Part shown: piece by piece, positions 21,332 through 29,934 of the stretch
Position numbering within the stretch: position 1 is the first letter of the stretch
Layout: each line of letters starts with the position of its first letter
DNA from: Sinosporangium album
GTDB taxonomy: Bacteria > Actinomycetota > Actinomycetes > Streptosporangiales > Streptosporangiaceae
DNA length: 64,000 bases
Direction of reading: 5' to 3'
Assembly (NCBI RefSeq): GCF_900100605.1
Contig: NZ_FNCN01000011.1
Coordinates: 1-64,000, forward strand
Notes under the pieces: generated by a model
Databases searched by the model: none
The model's input: only the letters and a program-made list of their open reading frames with translations
Told to the model about the DNA's origin: nothing
Made by a program: the position numbers and the translations under genes

Positions 21332-22095
21332 CCGAACAAGCGTGCATGGAGGACGAGCTCACCCTCGGCGGCGCCACGCCCGACGCCGGGCACGACCACC
21401 GGCCCGGACTCGACCGCGCCGTCGTGCCGCGCCGCACCGGCCTCCAGTTCCCCAGACAGATCCCCCTCACAAGCTGGGAGCGCATCGGCAGACAACTCTC
21501 CCTCATCGCCGACTCCTCCGCCTGGTGGCTCGGCGACTGGCTCGTCTACGGCCAGGACCACTACACCGACCGCTACCGCACGGCCATCGAAAGGACAGCC
21601 CTCGACTACCAGACCCTGCGCAACTACGCCTGGGTCGCCCGCCGCTTCAGCCTCCCCAGGCGCCGCGACAAACTCAGCTTCGCCCACCACGCCGAAGTCG
21701 CCGCCCTGAGCGAAGCCGACCAGGACCTCTGGCTGGAGCGCGCCGACCGGCACCGCTGGTCGCGCAACCGCCTGCGCCGCGAACTCCGGCAGGCCCAGAC
21801 CGAGGCGAAAGCCGTACGGCGACAGCCCGCCGCGGCCCCCGCCGACCTCAACCTCCGGCCCAGCCGCGAACAACTCGAACGGTGGGAACTCGCCGCCCGC
21901 ATCCAAGACTGCGATCTGACCCACTGGATGGTCCAAGGGCTCGAAACCCTCGCCGAGGAGGTCATCAACCGCAACGCCGCCCGCAGCACCCCACCGGCCT
22001 TCCCCCCGTCCCGCCCCTCCGGCAGCGGCGTCATCCTCTACCAGATCGCCCGCCAGGAGCCCGAAACCGCACCACTGAGCAGAGAAAGCGCCTGA
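21328..22095 (+). CDS. LmbU-family transcriptional regulator
   Basis: A 255-residue protein with the LmbU signature running from GLQFPRQIPLTSWERIGRQL through SSAWWLGDWLVYGQDHY and LRNYAWVARRFSLPRRRDKL to RWSRNRLRRELRQA (about residues 37-165). LmbU/NovE-like proteins are DNA-binding activators of antibiotic clusters (lincomycin, novobiocin). Start ATG has gggaggg 8 nt upstream. The C-terminal part is charged and less conserved. It follows the acyl/sugar biosynthetic genes and precedes a catabolic island behind a strong terminator, so it is likely the right-hand regulator of the metabolite cluster. Confidence 0.9.
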   Translation: MTEQACMEDELTLGGATPDAGHDHRPGLDRAVVPRRTGLQFPRQIPLTSWERIGRQLSLIADSSAWWLGDWLVYGQDHYTDRYRTAIERTALDYQTLRNYAWVARRFSLPRRRDKLSFAHHAEVAALSEADQDLWLERADRHRWSRNRLRRELRQAQTEAKAVRRQPAAAPADLNLRPSREQLERWELAARIQDCDLTHWMVQGLETLAEEVINRNAARSTPPAFPPSRPSGSGVILYQIARQEPETAPLSRESA

Positions 22096-22163
22096 CCCAC
22101 CGGTATCCGGGCGACCCGTCCCACGCCGCCCACATGCCGGCACCACCCCGGGCCTCCGCCGCG

Positions 22164-22209
22164 CGTCGTCGTGGTGCGGGAGGCCCGGGCCTCCCGCACC
22201 ACGACGACG
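22164..22209. terminator. Perfect 46-nt palindrome, bidirectional terminator
   Basis: Two 23-base arms with no loop insert (left arm starts cgtcgtcgtggtgcggg, right arm ends accacgacgacg) between the LmbU-type gene and the convergent dehydratase gene. No U-tract follows, as is common for actinomycete terminators. It marks the boundary between the two halves of the window. Confidence 0.85.
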
Positions 22210-22236
22210 TATGAACCGGCGGCCCTTGAACAGATG

Positions 22237-23205
22237 TCAGGCGCCGATGAGCTCGGAGAACCTCTGGGCGTCGATGTTGCCGCCGGACGCGATGACGCCG
22301 ATCCGGCGCGGCGGATCGGCGACGCGCCCGGCCATGAGGGCGGCCAGGGCGGTCGCTCCGCTGGGTTCGAGGACGAGTTTCAGCCGTTCGAAGGCGAACC
22401 GCATGGCGTGAACGATCTCGTCGTCGCCGACGAGGGCGACGGCGTCGACGAGGCGACGGTTGACCGCGAAGGTGATCTCGCCCGGAGTGGGCAGGGCCTG
22501 GCCGTCGGCGATGGTGTGCGGCACGGGAATGGTGACGCGTTCGCCGCTTTCCAGGGAGCGCTTGGTGTCGTCGCCGTTCTCCGGTTCGACGCCGATGACC
22601 CGGATCGCGGGGTGGAGCGCTTTGGCGGCGATGGCGCTGCCGGCCATGAGGCCGCCGCCTCCGACGGGCACGACGACGGCGCCGAGTTCCCCCGTCTCCT
22701 CAAGGAGTTCGAGGGCGGCGGTGCCCTGCCCGGCGATGACGTGGGGGTGGTCGTACGGCGGGATGAGGGCCAGGCCGCGATCGTCGGCGAGGGCCTGCCC
22801 GAGCCCTGTGCGGTCCTGGGTGTAGCGGTCGTAGGTGACGACTTCCGCGCCGTATCCGGCGGTGGCCTCCACCTTGGAGCGGGGGGCGTCCTCGGGCATC
22901 AGGACGACGGCGCCGGTGCCGAGCGTGCGTGCCGCCAGGGCGGCGGCCTGGGCGTGGTTGCCGGACGAGTAGGTGGCGATGCCTTTGGCCAGCTGCTCGG
23001 GGGAGAGCCGCGCCGCGGCGTTGTAGGCGCCGCGGAACTTGAAGGCGCCGACACGCTGCAAGTTCTCGCACTTGATGAACACTTCGGCGCCGACGAGGGC
23101 GTTCAAGGTGCGGGACGTGACGACGGGCGTGCGGTGGACGACACCGTGGAGGCGTGCGGCGGCCTCACGGATGTCGTCGAAGGATACGGGCAGAACGGTG
23201 GTCAT
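22237..23205 (-). CDS. PLP-dependent threonine/serine dehydratase-like enzyme
   Basis: A 322-residue fold-type II PLP enzyme. Lys56 in FKFRGAYNAA binds PLP, SSGNHAQAAALAART recognises the substrate carboxylate and VPVGGGGLMAGSA is the PLP-phosphate loop. There is no C-terminal ACT regulatory domain, so it is of the catabolic threonine dehydratase/serine racemase/3-hydroxyaspartate ammonia-lyase group; substrate is not resolved. It lies 22 bp downstream of the MFS carrier on the same strand, suggesting uptake and deamination of an amino acid. A degenerate copy of its residues 44-57 is found at 26065-26117. Confidence 0.88.
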   Translation of the reverse strand: MTTVLPVSFDDIREAAARLHGVVHRTPVVTSRTLNALVGAEVFIKCENLQRVGAFKFRGAYNAAARLSPEQLAKGIATYSSGNHAQAAALAARTLGTGAVVLMPEDAPRSKVEATAGYGAEVVTYDRYTQDRTGLGQALADDRGLALIPPYDHPHVIAGQGTAALELLEETGELGAVVVPVGGGGLMAGSAIAAKALHPAIRVIGVEPENGDDTKRSLESGERVTIPVPHTIADGQALPTPGEITFAVNRRLVDAVALVGDDEIVHAMRFAFERLKLVLEPSGATALAALMAGRVADPPRRIGVIASGGNIDAQRFSELIGA

Positions 23206-23227
23206 TCGCCATCACCTTGGATAGTTG

Positions 23228-24679
23228 TCACTTGGAGCCGAGCAGCGGCGTGAAGCGGTGGCTTCGGGCGAGGACGAGCGCCACTACCACGGAGACAAGG
23301 AACGCACCGATTCCGATGGCGATGTAGCTGTTCACACCCACGGCCGAGTTCTTCTCCACTCCGTTGACCGTCACCTGGGTGGCCGTGAGCACAGCCGCGC
23401 CCACCACGTTCAGCAGCACCGAGCCGACCGCGAGCATGACCTGGATCAGGCCGGTCGTGACGCCGTGTGATTCAGCGGATGCCACGTTCGCCGCCATATT
23501 GAAGCCGGATGTCACGATCACTCCGGCTGTGAAACCCAGCAGGCCGAAGAAGACGAGCGCGGGATAGAAGTGGGAGGTCGACATGAACAGCCCGATGGCC
23601 GCTCCCGTGCCGATCAGCACACCGCCGGCCAGTGTCCACGCGGGTCCGATGCGGGTCGCCAGAGCACCCGCCAGTGGGCCTCCCAGGATGATGCCGATCG
23701 ACGGCACGGCGAACAGCAGTCCCATCGATCCCGCGGCGTCGAGTCCGTATCCGAGCTGCTCGTCCGGCGAGATTCGGGCGATGAGGCCGATGAGTTGAAG
23801 CATGCTCTGGTATGCGCCGGTCGAAAGAACGACTACGGCCATGGTGAGTAGCAGTGGCTTGGTGAGATTGCCGATGGGGATGACGGGTTCGGGAATCCGC
23901 CGCGTCCGTATGCCCCACGCGATCATTAGCGCGATGCCGCCGACGATTATGCTGAGCGGGCCGACGCCGATCCATCCGAGCTCCGGAATGAGGCTGATGT
24001 AGCCGAGCGCCGCCGCCAGACCTCCACCGAGAAGCAGAGCTCCGAGGACGTCGAGTTTGCCCCCGGCCTTGATGGGGGACTCCGGAATGAGCAGGCGCAC
24101 GAAGATCGCCGCTACGGCCGCGAGTGCCCCGGACACGACGAACACGCTCTGGAAGCCGTACTCGTCGGCCAGGTACTCGAACAGGAACGCGTCGAAAATG
24201 CCGATGACGGCCGTGCCGGCCGTCAGGAGGCCCACGACGGCCATGCCGAGGCGGGGTGCGCAGATCTGCCGGATGAGCGCGACCGTGAGGAAGAGGGCGG
24301 CCAGGGCCGCGCCTTGTATCATGCGCCCCGCGATGAACACCCAGACGTTGGGGGCGAACAGGCAAACGAGGGCGCCCAGGCAGCCGATGAGCAATGTCAC
24401 CAGCAGCACTTTGCGCTTCCCGTAAATGTCGGCGCTCTTTCCGAGCAGCGGCGCCCACATGGCTCCGGCCAGCATCGCGCCGGCGTTGAGCCACGCCGCC
24501 TGATCGGTATCGAAATGTTCGAGCATCTGGGGAAGGACGATGATCGGCGAACTGACGACCGTGTCCACCATGACGTTGGCGGCGATCAGGACGAGTACCT
24601 GGCGGACCAGCCGCCCGCTCCAACCCGTGTGTAGTTCGCCGCTCAGTGATTCTCTATCGCTCGCGCTGCTGGTTGGCAT
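23228..24679 (-). CDS. MFS transporter, drug:H+ antiporter-like (DHA2 type)
   Basis: A 483-residue integral membrane protein with about 14 predicted hydrophobic segments, the motif-A-like LLGKSADIYGKRKVLL between helices 2 and 3, and a motif-C-like GPLAGALATRIGPAWTLAGG. The first helix follows a basic RLVRQVLVLIAANVMVDT. The DHA2 group usually exports drugs or small organic molecules by proton exchange. Pairing with the dehydratase and with the divergent Lrp-type regulator at 25001 suggests that its substrate is an amino acid or derivative. Confidence 0.88.
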   Translation of the reverse strand: MPTSSASDRESLSGELHTGWSGRLVRQVLVLIAANVMVDTVVSSPIIVLPQMLEHFDTDQAAWLNAGAMLAGAMWAPLLGKSADIYGKRKVLLVTLLIGCLGALVCLFAPNVWVFIAGRMIQGAALAALFLTVALIRQICAPRLGMAVVGLLTAGTAVIGIFDAFLFEYLADEYGFQSVFVVSGALAAVAAIFVRLLIPESPIKAGGKLDVLGALLLGGGLAAALGYISLIPELGWIGVGPLSIIVGGIALMIAWGIRTRRIPEPVIPIGNLTKPLLLTMAVVVLSTGAYQSMLQLIGLIARISPDEQLGYGLDAAGSMGLLFAVPSIGIILGGPLAGALATRIGPAWTLAGGVLIGTGAAIGLFMSTSHFYPALVFFGLLGFTAGVIVTSGFNMAANVASAESHGVTTGLIQVMLAVGSVLLNVVGAAVLTATQVTVNGVEKNSAVGVNSYIAIGIGAFLVSVVVALVLARSHRFTPLLGSK

Positions 24680-25000
24680 ATCGCACCGTGGTCTTTCTGT
24701 GCAGCGAGGGGGGGTGTAGGCGCATCAGGAGGCGGGTGTTGACGTGAGTCCTTGCGCGCGGCGGACGCGATCGCCATGTGCGATCGGTACGGGGCCACGT
24801 GGTCGAGGACGTCGGCGAGTTGGACGTCGTGCGCCAGAGGAGCCGCCTTGTTCTTGATTTCCAACGCGGCGTCTCCCCGGTTCAGGGGTTGATCTCGCTA
24901 TGGCTGTTGCTAAATTATGTTGGCCTGGTGGATGGACTTATAGATTGCATGTTTCCATCGCTCATAGCGGTTTCACTGCACAGAAGGGGCCATCAGGCGC
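24680..25000. promoter_or_regulatory. Divergent intergenic region between MFS and Lrp-type genes
   Basis: A 321-bp gap without a supported gene. It contains an AT-rich patch (about 24895-24965, including gttgctaaattatgttgg) near the Lrp-type start, the likely site of promoters for both genes and of Lrp self-regulation. No clean palindrome was found. Confidence 0.45.
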
Positions 25001-26050
25001 ATGGCGCTCTCGGACTTCGACGAACTCGACATCGCCATCGTGGACGCCGTGCGATCTGCTCCGCGCGGGAGCTGGCGGGAGCTTGCACCCGTCCTGGGGG
25101 TGGACCCGGCGACCATCAGCCGGCGCTGGTCGCGCATGCAGTCGGAAAGGGTCGCCTGGGTCGCCGCCCATCTGTCGGGCGGTGCGATGCCTTCGTGCGC
25201 CTATGTGGAGATCGACTGCACACCGGGGCGATCGGGCGAGGTGGCGGACATCCTCGCTGCCGACATGGAGGCGGCCAGCATCAAGTTGACATCCGGTGCG
25301 AGGGATGTGCTGGTGCTGGCGCAGGCCCCCGATCTGAACACACTCTCCGACTACCTTCTGGGCCGTATAGGGCGCGTCCCGCACATCACACGTGTGCGCA
25401 GTCACCTCGTGACGCGGTCGGCTCTTGAGGGGAGTCGATGGCGTGAGGGCGCACTGAATCCGGAGCAGCGCCGGCGCCTGCGCGCCGAGGCCGAGGCCCG
25501 CCCGCACACCCCTGCCGTCCTCCAGGCCCCCGACTACCGCATCGTCCGCGCGCTGAACATCGACGGGCGGATGTCGTTCGAGCGGCTCGCCGAACACGTC
25601 GGTCTCGGCCCCGTCGCCGTGCGGCGACGGTTGACACGTCTGGAGGAGGCAGGGCTCGTCACCATGCGCTGCGACGCCTCGCGCCGGCTCTCGGGGCGTG
25701 CCGTCGCCGCCGTCTACTTCGGCTCACTCGACGCCCATGAGATGAAGAGCGCCGAAGGGCGGATCCGTACGCTGCCGGGGGTCCGGGCCTGCAGTCTTGT
25801 GGCGGGGCCGTACAACGTCATTGTCGACGCATGGCTGCGGTCGACGGGGGAGGCGCACGACCTTGAACGGAAGATGAGCGAGGTACTGCCCGCGTTGCGG
25901 ATTCAGGATCGCTCGGTGGTCCTGCGCGCAGTGAAGTTGCTCGGCCACTTGCTCGATGCCGAGGGAAGGTCGGTAGGCTACGTGCCGCTCCTGGCTGAGG
26001 ACCCCGTACTCGACGGCGGCGACGCCACGTCGGTTGAATTGGTCGGTTAA
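25001..26050 (+). CDS. Double-domain Lrp/AsnC-family regulator
   Basis: A 349-residue protein made of two Lrp-like halves. The first has an HTH (WRELAPVLGVDPATISRRWS, about residues 24-43) and a RAM-like ligand domain (CAYVEIDCTPGRSGEVADIL). The second has DYRIVRALNIDGRMSFERLA, HVGLGPVAVRRRLTRLEEAG and a second RAM-like domain. Ordinary Lrp proteins are about 150 residues, so this is a tandem fusion of the type seen in actinomycetes. It is divergent from the MFS/dehydratase operon and probably senses the amino acid handled there. Confidence 0.88.
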   Translation: MALSDFDELDIAIVDAVRSAPRGSWRELAPVLGVDPATISRRWSRMQSERVAWVAAHLSGGAMPSCAYVEIDCTPGRSGEVADILAADMEAASIKLTSGARDVLVLAQAPDLNTLSDYLLGRIGRVPHITRVRSHLVTRSALEGSRWREGALNPEQRRRLRAEAEARPHTPAVLQAPDYRIVRALNIDGRMSFERLAEHVGLGPVAVRRRLTRLEEAGLVTMRCDASRRLSGRAVAAVYFGSLDAHEMKSAEGRIRTLPGVRACSLVAGPYNVIVDAWLRSTGEAHDLERKMSEVLPALRIQDRSVVLRAVKLLGHLLDAEGRSVGYVPLLAEDPVLDGGDATSVELVG

Positions 26051-26064
26051 TCAGTCGCTCGAAC

Positions 26065-26117
26065 GCGTCACCATGTGAAGGTGCCGACGCGCTGGAAGTC
26101 CTCGCACTTGATCACTC
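26065..26117 (-). pseudogene. Remnant of a threonine dehydratase-like gene
   Basis: Read on the minus strand, this stretch encodes VIKCEDFQRVGTFTW followed by a stop, closely matching residues 43-57 (FIKCENLQRVGAFKF) of the dehydratase at 22237-23205, where the PLP Lys would be the next position. The active Lys is changed. At DNA level the match covers about 45 bp (near 23037-23082). It is far too short to function and looks like the trace of a past duplication or a lost paralogue. Confidence 0.6.
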
Positions 26118-26121
26118 TCGG

Positions 26122-27306
26122 TCATGGTGACGTCATGCCCCAGGCCGGATCGTGCAGCACCTCGTCGTGGCTGGCGTCCAGCTGCTCGCCGGTCCAGCGG
26201 ATCGCGCCGGGCGTACGGCCGAACCGGGGCACAACGGCCGGCATGCGCATCGGCCCGTAGTCCGGATCCTCCACCGCTTCGATCGTGCCCCTGGCACGGT
26301 AGTGCGCGTCCGCAAAGATGTCTGCGATGTCGTACTCGATGCAGTAGGCGACGTCGTTCTCGTCGCAGATCTTCGTGAGCTCCTCCGCCGAGTGCCGCGC
26401 GACCCATCCGCCGAGGATCTCGTCGAGCTCCGCACGGTGCTTCACGCGAGCCGAGTTGGTGGCGAACCGGGGATCCGCGGGGAGCTCGGGCCCACCCACG
26501 GTTTCGAGGAGGCGTTCGGCGACGGGCTGAGTGCTGGCCGTCAGTGAGAACCACTTTCCGTCGGTGGTCTGCCAGGTGCCGACCGGTGCGACGTACGTGT
26601 TCGACGTACCCTCCCGGCCGATGACCGTGCCCTCCTGGTCGTAGGTGGCCGTCATGAGCTCCATGACCCGGAAGCACGCCTCATACAACGCGAGGTCGAT
26701 CTCCTGTCCCTCTCCCGACCGCTGGCGCTCCGCGAACGCGGCGAGGACGGCGGCAGTGCCGGTCAGGGCGCCGAAGTAGTCGCCCACGGGAATGCCGGGA
26801 TGGACGGGTGGGCGGTCGGGAAAGCCGTTGATCGAGGAGAATCCGCTAAAGGACTGGGCTATACGACCGAATGCCCTATTGCCCCGGTTAGGGCCGGTTT
26901 GCCCGAAGCCGCTGACGCGCAACATGATGAGGCTGGGGTTCTCGGCCCGCAGCGAGGCATAGTCGAGGCCCCAACGCTCCATCGTGCCCGGCGTGAAGTT
27001 CTCGATGAGAATGTCGGCCGCCTTGACGAGACGGCGCAGGATGTCGCGGCCACCGTCGACGCGCAGATCGAGGGCGACCGAGCGCTTCCCGCGGCCATTG
27101 ACCTTCCACCACAGGGGCGCTCCGGAGTGCGATCCCAGCTTGCGGATCGGGTCGCCGATGCCGGGCTGCTCGACCTTCACGACGTCGGCGCCCCAGTCGG
27201 CAAGCAAAGTACCGATCATCGGTCCGGCGACAAGCTGTCCGATGTCGAGAACCCGAATTCCCACGAGCGGCCCCTGTGGCGTGGGCCGCTGATTTTTCGT
27301 CGTCAT
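26122..27306 (-). CDS. CaiB/BaiF family (class III) CoA transferase
   Basis: A 394-residue enzyme moving CoA between carboxylic acids. Visible are the N-terminal GIRVLDIGQLVAGPMIGTLL and DWGADVVKVEQPGIGDPIRK, FTPGTMERWGLDYASLRAEN, and the catalytic-Asp region GIPVGDYFGALTGTAAVLAA. ATG 27306 has ttggagg upstream; a longer start has no support. It would activate the island's substrate as a CoA thioester without ATP. It is divergent from the Ltp/DUF35 pair at 27458. Confidence 0.92.
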   Translation of the reverse strand: MTTKNQRPTPQGPLVGIRVLDIGQLVAGPMIGTLLADWGADVVKVEQPGIGDPIRKLGSHSGAPLWWKVNGRGKRSVALDLRVDGGRDILRRLVKAADILIENFTPGTMERWGLDYASLRAENPSLIMLRVSGFGQTGPNRGNRAFGRIAQSFSGFSSINGFPDRPPVHPGIPVGDYFGALTGTAAVLAAFAERQRSGEGQEIDLALYEACFRVMELMTATYDQEGTVIGREGTSNTYVAPVGTWQTTDGKWFSLTASTQPVAERLLETVGGPELPADPRFATNSARVKHRAELDEILGGWVARHSAEELTKICDENDVAYCIEYDIADIFADAHYRARGTIEAVEDPDYGPMRMPAVVPRFGRTPGAIRWTGEQLDASHDEVLHDPAWGMTSP

Positions 27307-27457
27307 GCATCCTCCAAGGTCACGTCCCCTGACGATAGCGATGGGTCTTACCGAAAAAATGGTGGTGTTTGCACCAGTCAAGATAGATCTTGAATTGCGG
27401 GTATTCGGAACACTAGTTAAGGGCGCACTACGCTGCTTCTTGGCTGCGGCGGTTAAC

Positions 27458-28645
27458 GTGATCGCCGTGGGCGAAATAGATATCGGTAATACTCAGCGCG
27501 ACGCCGCGGCGATAGCGGGCGTCGGTCACACCGAGTACTCCAAGAATTCGGGCGTCACGACGCTCACATTGGCGATTCGCGCTGTCCAGGCCGCGCTCGC
27601 CGACGCCGGCTTGTCACAGCATGACGTGGACGGCGTCGCCTGCCACCGCGTGGGCGACTCCGTCGATCCCGCGTTGGTCGCTCAAGCGCTCGGTGTTCGA
27701 GATCTGAGATTCGTGCGGGACGTGTTCGGGGGCGGCAGTTCCTGCATAGCGCCGTTGGACGCGGCGGCGACCGCGGTCGCGACCGGGCAGGCCCGCTGTG
27801 TCGTCGTATGGCGGGCCCTCAACGGCCGCTCGGGTGTGCAGATGGCCGGGGCGGCTTCGAATCCGGCGCTGTCCGCGGACGCGCAGTACTGGCTGCCGTA
27901 CCTCCACGCATCGGCGCCGCAGCAGTTCGCCATGTTCGCCCGCATGTACATGCACAAGCATGGTCTGACCGCCGAGGACCTGGGGCGGGTGGCGATCGCG
28001 CAGCGAGCCCACGCCGCGCTCAACCCCCGAGCGATGATGCGGCGGCCGATCACGATGGACGACTACCTCGGGTCCCGGTGGATCGCGGAACCTCTTCGAC
28101 TGCTCGACTGCTGTCAGCAGAACGACGCGGCCGTCGCGTTGGTCGTGACATCGACGGCCCGGGCCCGAGACCTCAGGCGGACACCTGTCACCATCACGGC
28201 GACGGCCTTCGGCGGGGGCGGCCAGCTGGCTTCCAACCATCGCTCGGATCCCACCGTCTCGGGGGCCCACGCCATGGCCCCGCGGCTTTACGCCGCAGCC
28301 GGGCTCGGCCCCGATGAGATCGATCTCGCCGAGCTCTACGACGCGTTCACACCGCTGGTACCGCTGCAGTTGGAGGCCTATGGGTTCTGCAAACGGGGCG
28401 AGGCCGGCCACATGATCAGAGAGGGGGCCGTTCGCCTCGGCGGCGTCTTGCCGATCAACACCCATGGCGGTCATCTTTCGGAGGGTTACGTGCACGGACT
28501 GAACCATGTAGCCGAAGCGGTGCTTCAGCTACGCCACGATTGCGGCGAACGCCAGGTGCCGGGCGCCGAAGTCGCGCTGTCGACAGCGCAACCCGGCGTG
28601 AACAGCGGCCTCACCGGCGCCGTGATCCTCAAGCGGGCCGCATGA
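27458..28645 (+). CDS. Thiolase-fold lipid-transfer-like protein (Ltp/SCP-x type)
   Basis: About 395 residues of the thiolase superfamily, starting with AAIAGVGHTEYSKNSGVTTL. The conserved FGGGSSCIAPLDAAATAVAT segment holds a Cys at the nucleophile position; PINTHGGHLSEGYVHGLNHV is the C-terminal active-site loop, where the usual GHP is GGH. Start is uncertain: GTG 27458, GTG 27467 and ATG 27341 are all in frame without a good ribosome-binding site. Its stop overlaps the start of a DUF35 protein. Such Ltp plus DUF35 pairs include retro-aldolases that cleave CoA side chains in steroid breakdown (Ltp2-ChsH2), which I propose here. Confidence 0.8.
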   Translation: MIAVGEIDIGNTQRDAAAIAGVGHTEYSKNSGVTTLTLAIRAVQAALADAGLSQHDVDGVACHRVGDSVDPALVAQALGVRDLRFVRDVFGGGSSCIAPLDAAATAVATGQARCVVVWRALNGRSGVQMAGAASNPALSADAQYWLPYLHASAPQQFAMFARMYMHKHGLTAEDLGRVAIAQRAHAALNPRAMMRRPITMDDYLGSRWIAEPLRLLDCCQQNDAAVALVVTSTARARDLRRTPVTITATAFGGGGQLASNHRSDPTVSGAHAMAPRLYAAAGLGPDEIDLAELYDAFTPLVPLQLEAYGFCKRGEAGHMIREGAVRLGGVLPINTHGGHLSEGYVHGLNHVAEAVLQLRHDCGERQVPGAEVALSTAQPGVNSGLTGAVILKRAA

Positions 28646-29094
28646 GCACGCGGCCGTATCCGGTGACCGATCTGGACTCCTCTCCATGGTGGGAGGCGCT
28701 GCAGCGCCGTGAGTTCGTGCTTCAGTCCTGCGCGCCCTGCCGGCGCCTGCGCTGGCCGGCCAGGGCGATGTGCAATGACTGCGGTTCGGACGAGTGGACA
28801 TGGGTGTCGGCCTCGGGGGTCGGCGCCGTCGCCTCCTGGACGGTGACGCATCGCCCCGGGCCGGCAGGCGGCGAGACCTTCGTCGTCGTCCTGGTGAGAC
28901 TCGACGATCAGGACGACATTCTGGTACCGGGCTACTTCGACGGGCCTCCGGACGGTGCCGGACTCACCATCGGGCTGCCGGTCGAGGTCGGCTTCGACGA
29001 GGTCGAGGCCGGCGACGACGGTCGGCGTCTCACGGTGCTTCGTTGGCGCCGGGCGGCCCTCCGCGGTGGAGGACCGGGGTCAGTCCGCGAGTAG
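28642..29094 (+). CDS. Zn-ribbon/OB-fold protein (DUF35)
   Basis: A 150-residue protein with an N-terminal zinc ribbon of four Cys (Cys-x2-Cys in SCAPCRRLRWPARAMCNDCG), then an OB fold (GVGAVASWTVTHRP, DILVPGYFDG). DUF35 proteins bind thiolase-fold partners and, as ChsH2 does with Ltp2, complete the active complex. The ATGA overlap with the thiolase gene supports a stoichiometric complex. The 3' end overlaps the convergent XRE-type gene by 15 bp. Confidence 0.9.
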   Translation: MSTRPYPVTDLDSSPWWEALQRREFVLQSCAPCRRLRWPARAMCNDCGSDEWTWVSASGVGAVASWTVTHRPGPAGGETFVVVLVRLDDQDDILVPGYFDGPPDGAGLTIGLPVEVGFDEVEAGDDGRRLTVLRWRRAALRGGGPGSVRE

Positions 29095-29934
29095 CCTGGA
29101 CATGCGGTCCCGTGAATCCTGGTCCTCGAGCATGTGCACCATGACCAGCAGGTTGGGCTGGTCGAGCGGTCGGAGCTGGACGAGCCGGGCCTGGACGGTG
29201 CCGATGTCGGGGTGTCTGATCCTCTCGATGTGGCCGTCGAAGCCCTGTACCTCGTGGCGCTGCCAGGTTTTCCGGAAGAAGGGGCTGTCCTCGTTGAGCT
29301 GGTCGATCACTTGCGTGAACCGCACGTTTCCTGGGTATTTCGCCGCCTCGGCCCGGAACCGCGCGATGGCGAACTCCGTCTCCGCCTCCCAGCCGACGAG
29401 GCGTTCTCTCAGCTCGGGGCACATGACTTGGATCCACAATCCATTGCGGTGCTCCTCGTCCAATGTGGATGGATCGACGAACAGGCGGGCGTACGCGCGG
29501 TTCCAGGTGACCAGGTCGGTGACCGGATGCATCAGGTGCGCCGGATGCGGCAGCAGGCTGTCGACCAGCGAGACCAGGCTCTCGCCGACCTCCGGCCGGC
29601 CGTACTCGAGGCTCTTGGGAGCTATCCCGGCGAGGCGGCGCAGATAGCGGTGCCCGTTGTCGTCGAGTCTCAGCGCACGGGCCAGCGCCTCGACGACCTG
29701 GGGCGTTGTACGGATGTCGCGCCCTTGTTCCAGCCACGTGTACCACGTGACACTCACCGCGGCGGTGTCGGCCACCTCGTGCCGCCGGAGGCCTTTCACC
29801 CGTCGACGGCCGCGGCGTGGGATTCCGAGGTCCTCCGGCTGCAGGGACTCGCGCCGCGTCCGGAGGAAAGCCGCGAGTTCATCGCGGCGGGCCCGTTCTT
29901 CGATGATCCGGGACGATCGAATTAGATCATTCAT
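29080..29934 (-). CDS. XRE-family regulator with MmyB-like ligand domain
   Basis: A 284-residue protein: HTH in the first third (RGRRRVKGLRRHEVADTAAV, then SVTWYTWLEQGRD, about residues 41-73), followed by the MmyB-like PAS-related domain with DLVTWNRAYARLFVDPSTL, RNGLWIQVM and the conserved end LVQLRPLDQPNLLVMVHMLE. Proteins of this group are widespread single-gene regulators in actinomycetes, often beside dehydrogenases. The target is unknown; it faces the TetR gene across a 310-bp region. Confidence 0.88.
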   Translation of the reverse strand: MNDLIRSSRIIEERARRDELAAFLRTRRESLQPEDLGIPRRGRRRVKGLRRHEVADTAAVSVTWYTWLEQGRDIRTTPQVVEALARALRLDDNGHRYLRRLAGIAPKSLEYGRPEVGESLVSLVDSLLPHPAHLMHPVTDLVTWNRAYARLFVDPSTLDEEHRNGLWIQVMCPELRERLVGWEAETEFAIARFRAEAAKYPGNVRFTQVIDQLNEDSPFFRKTWQRHEVQGFDGHIERIRHPDIGTVQARLVQLRPLDQPNLLVMVHMLEDQDSRDRMSRLLAD

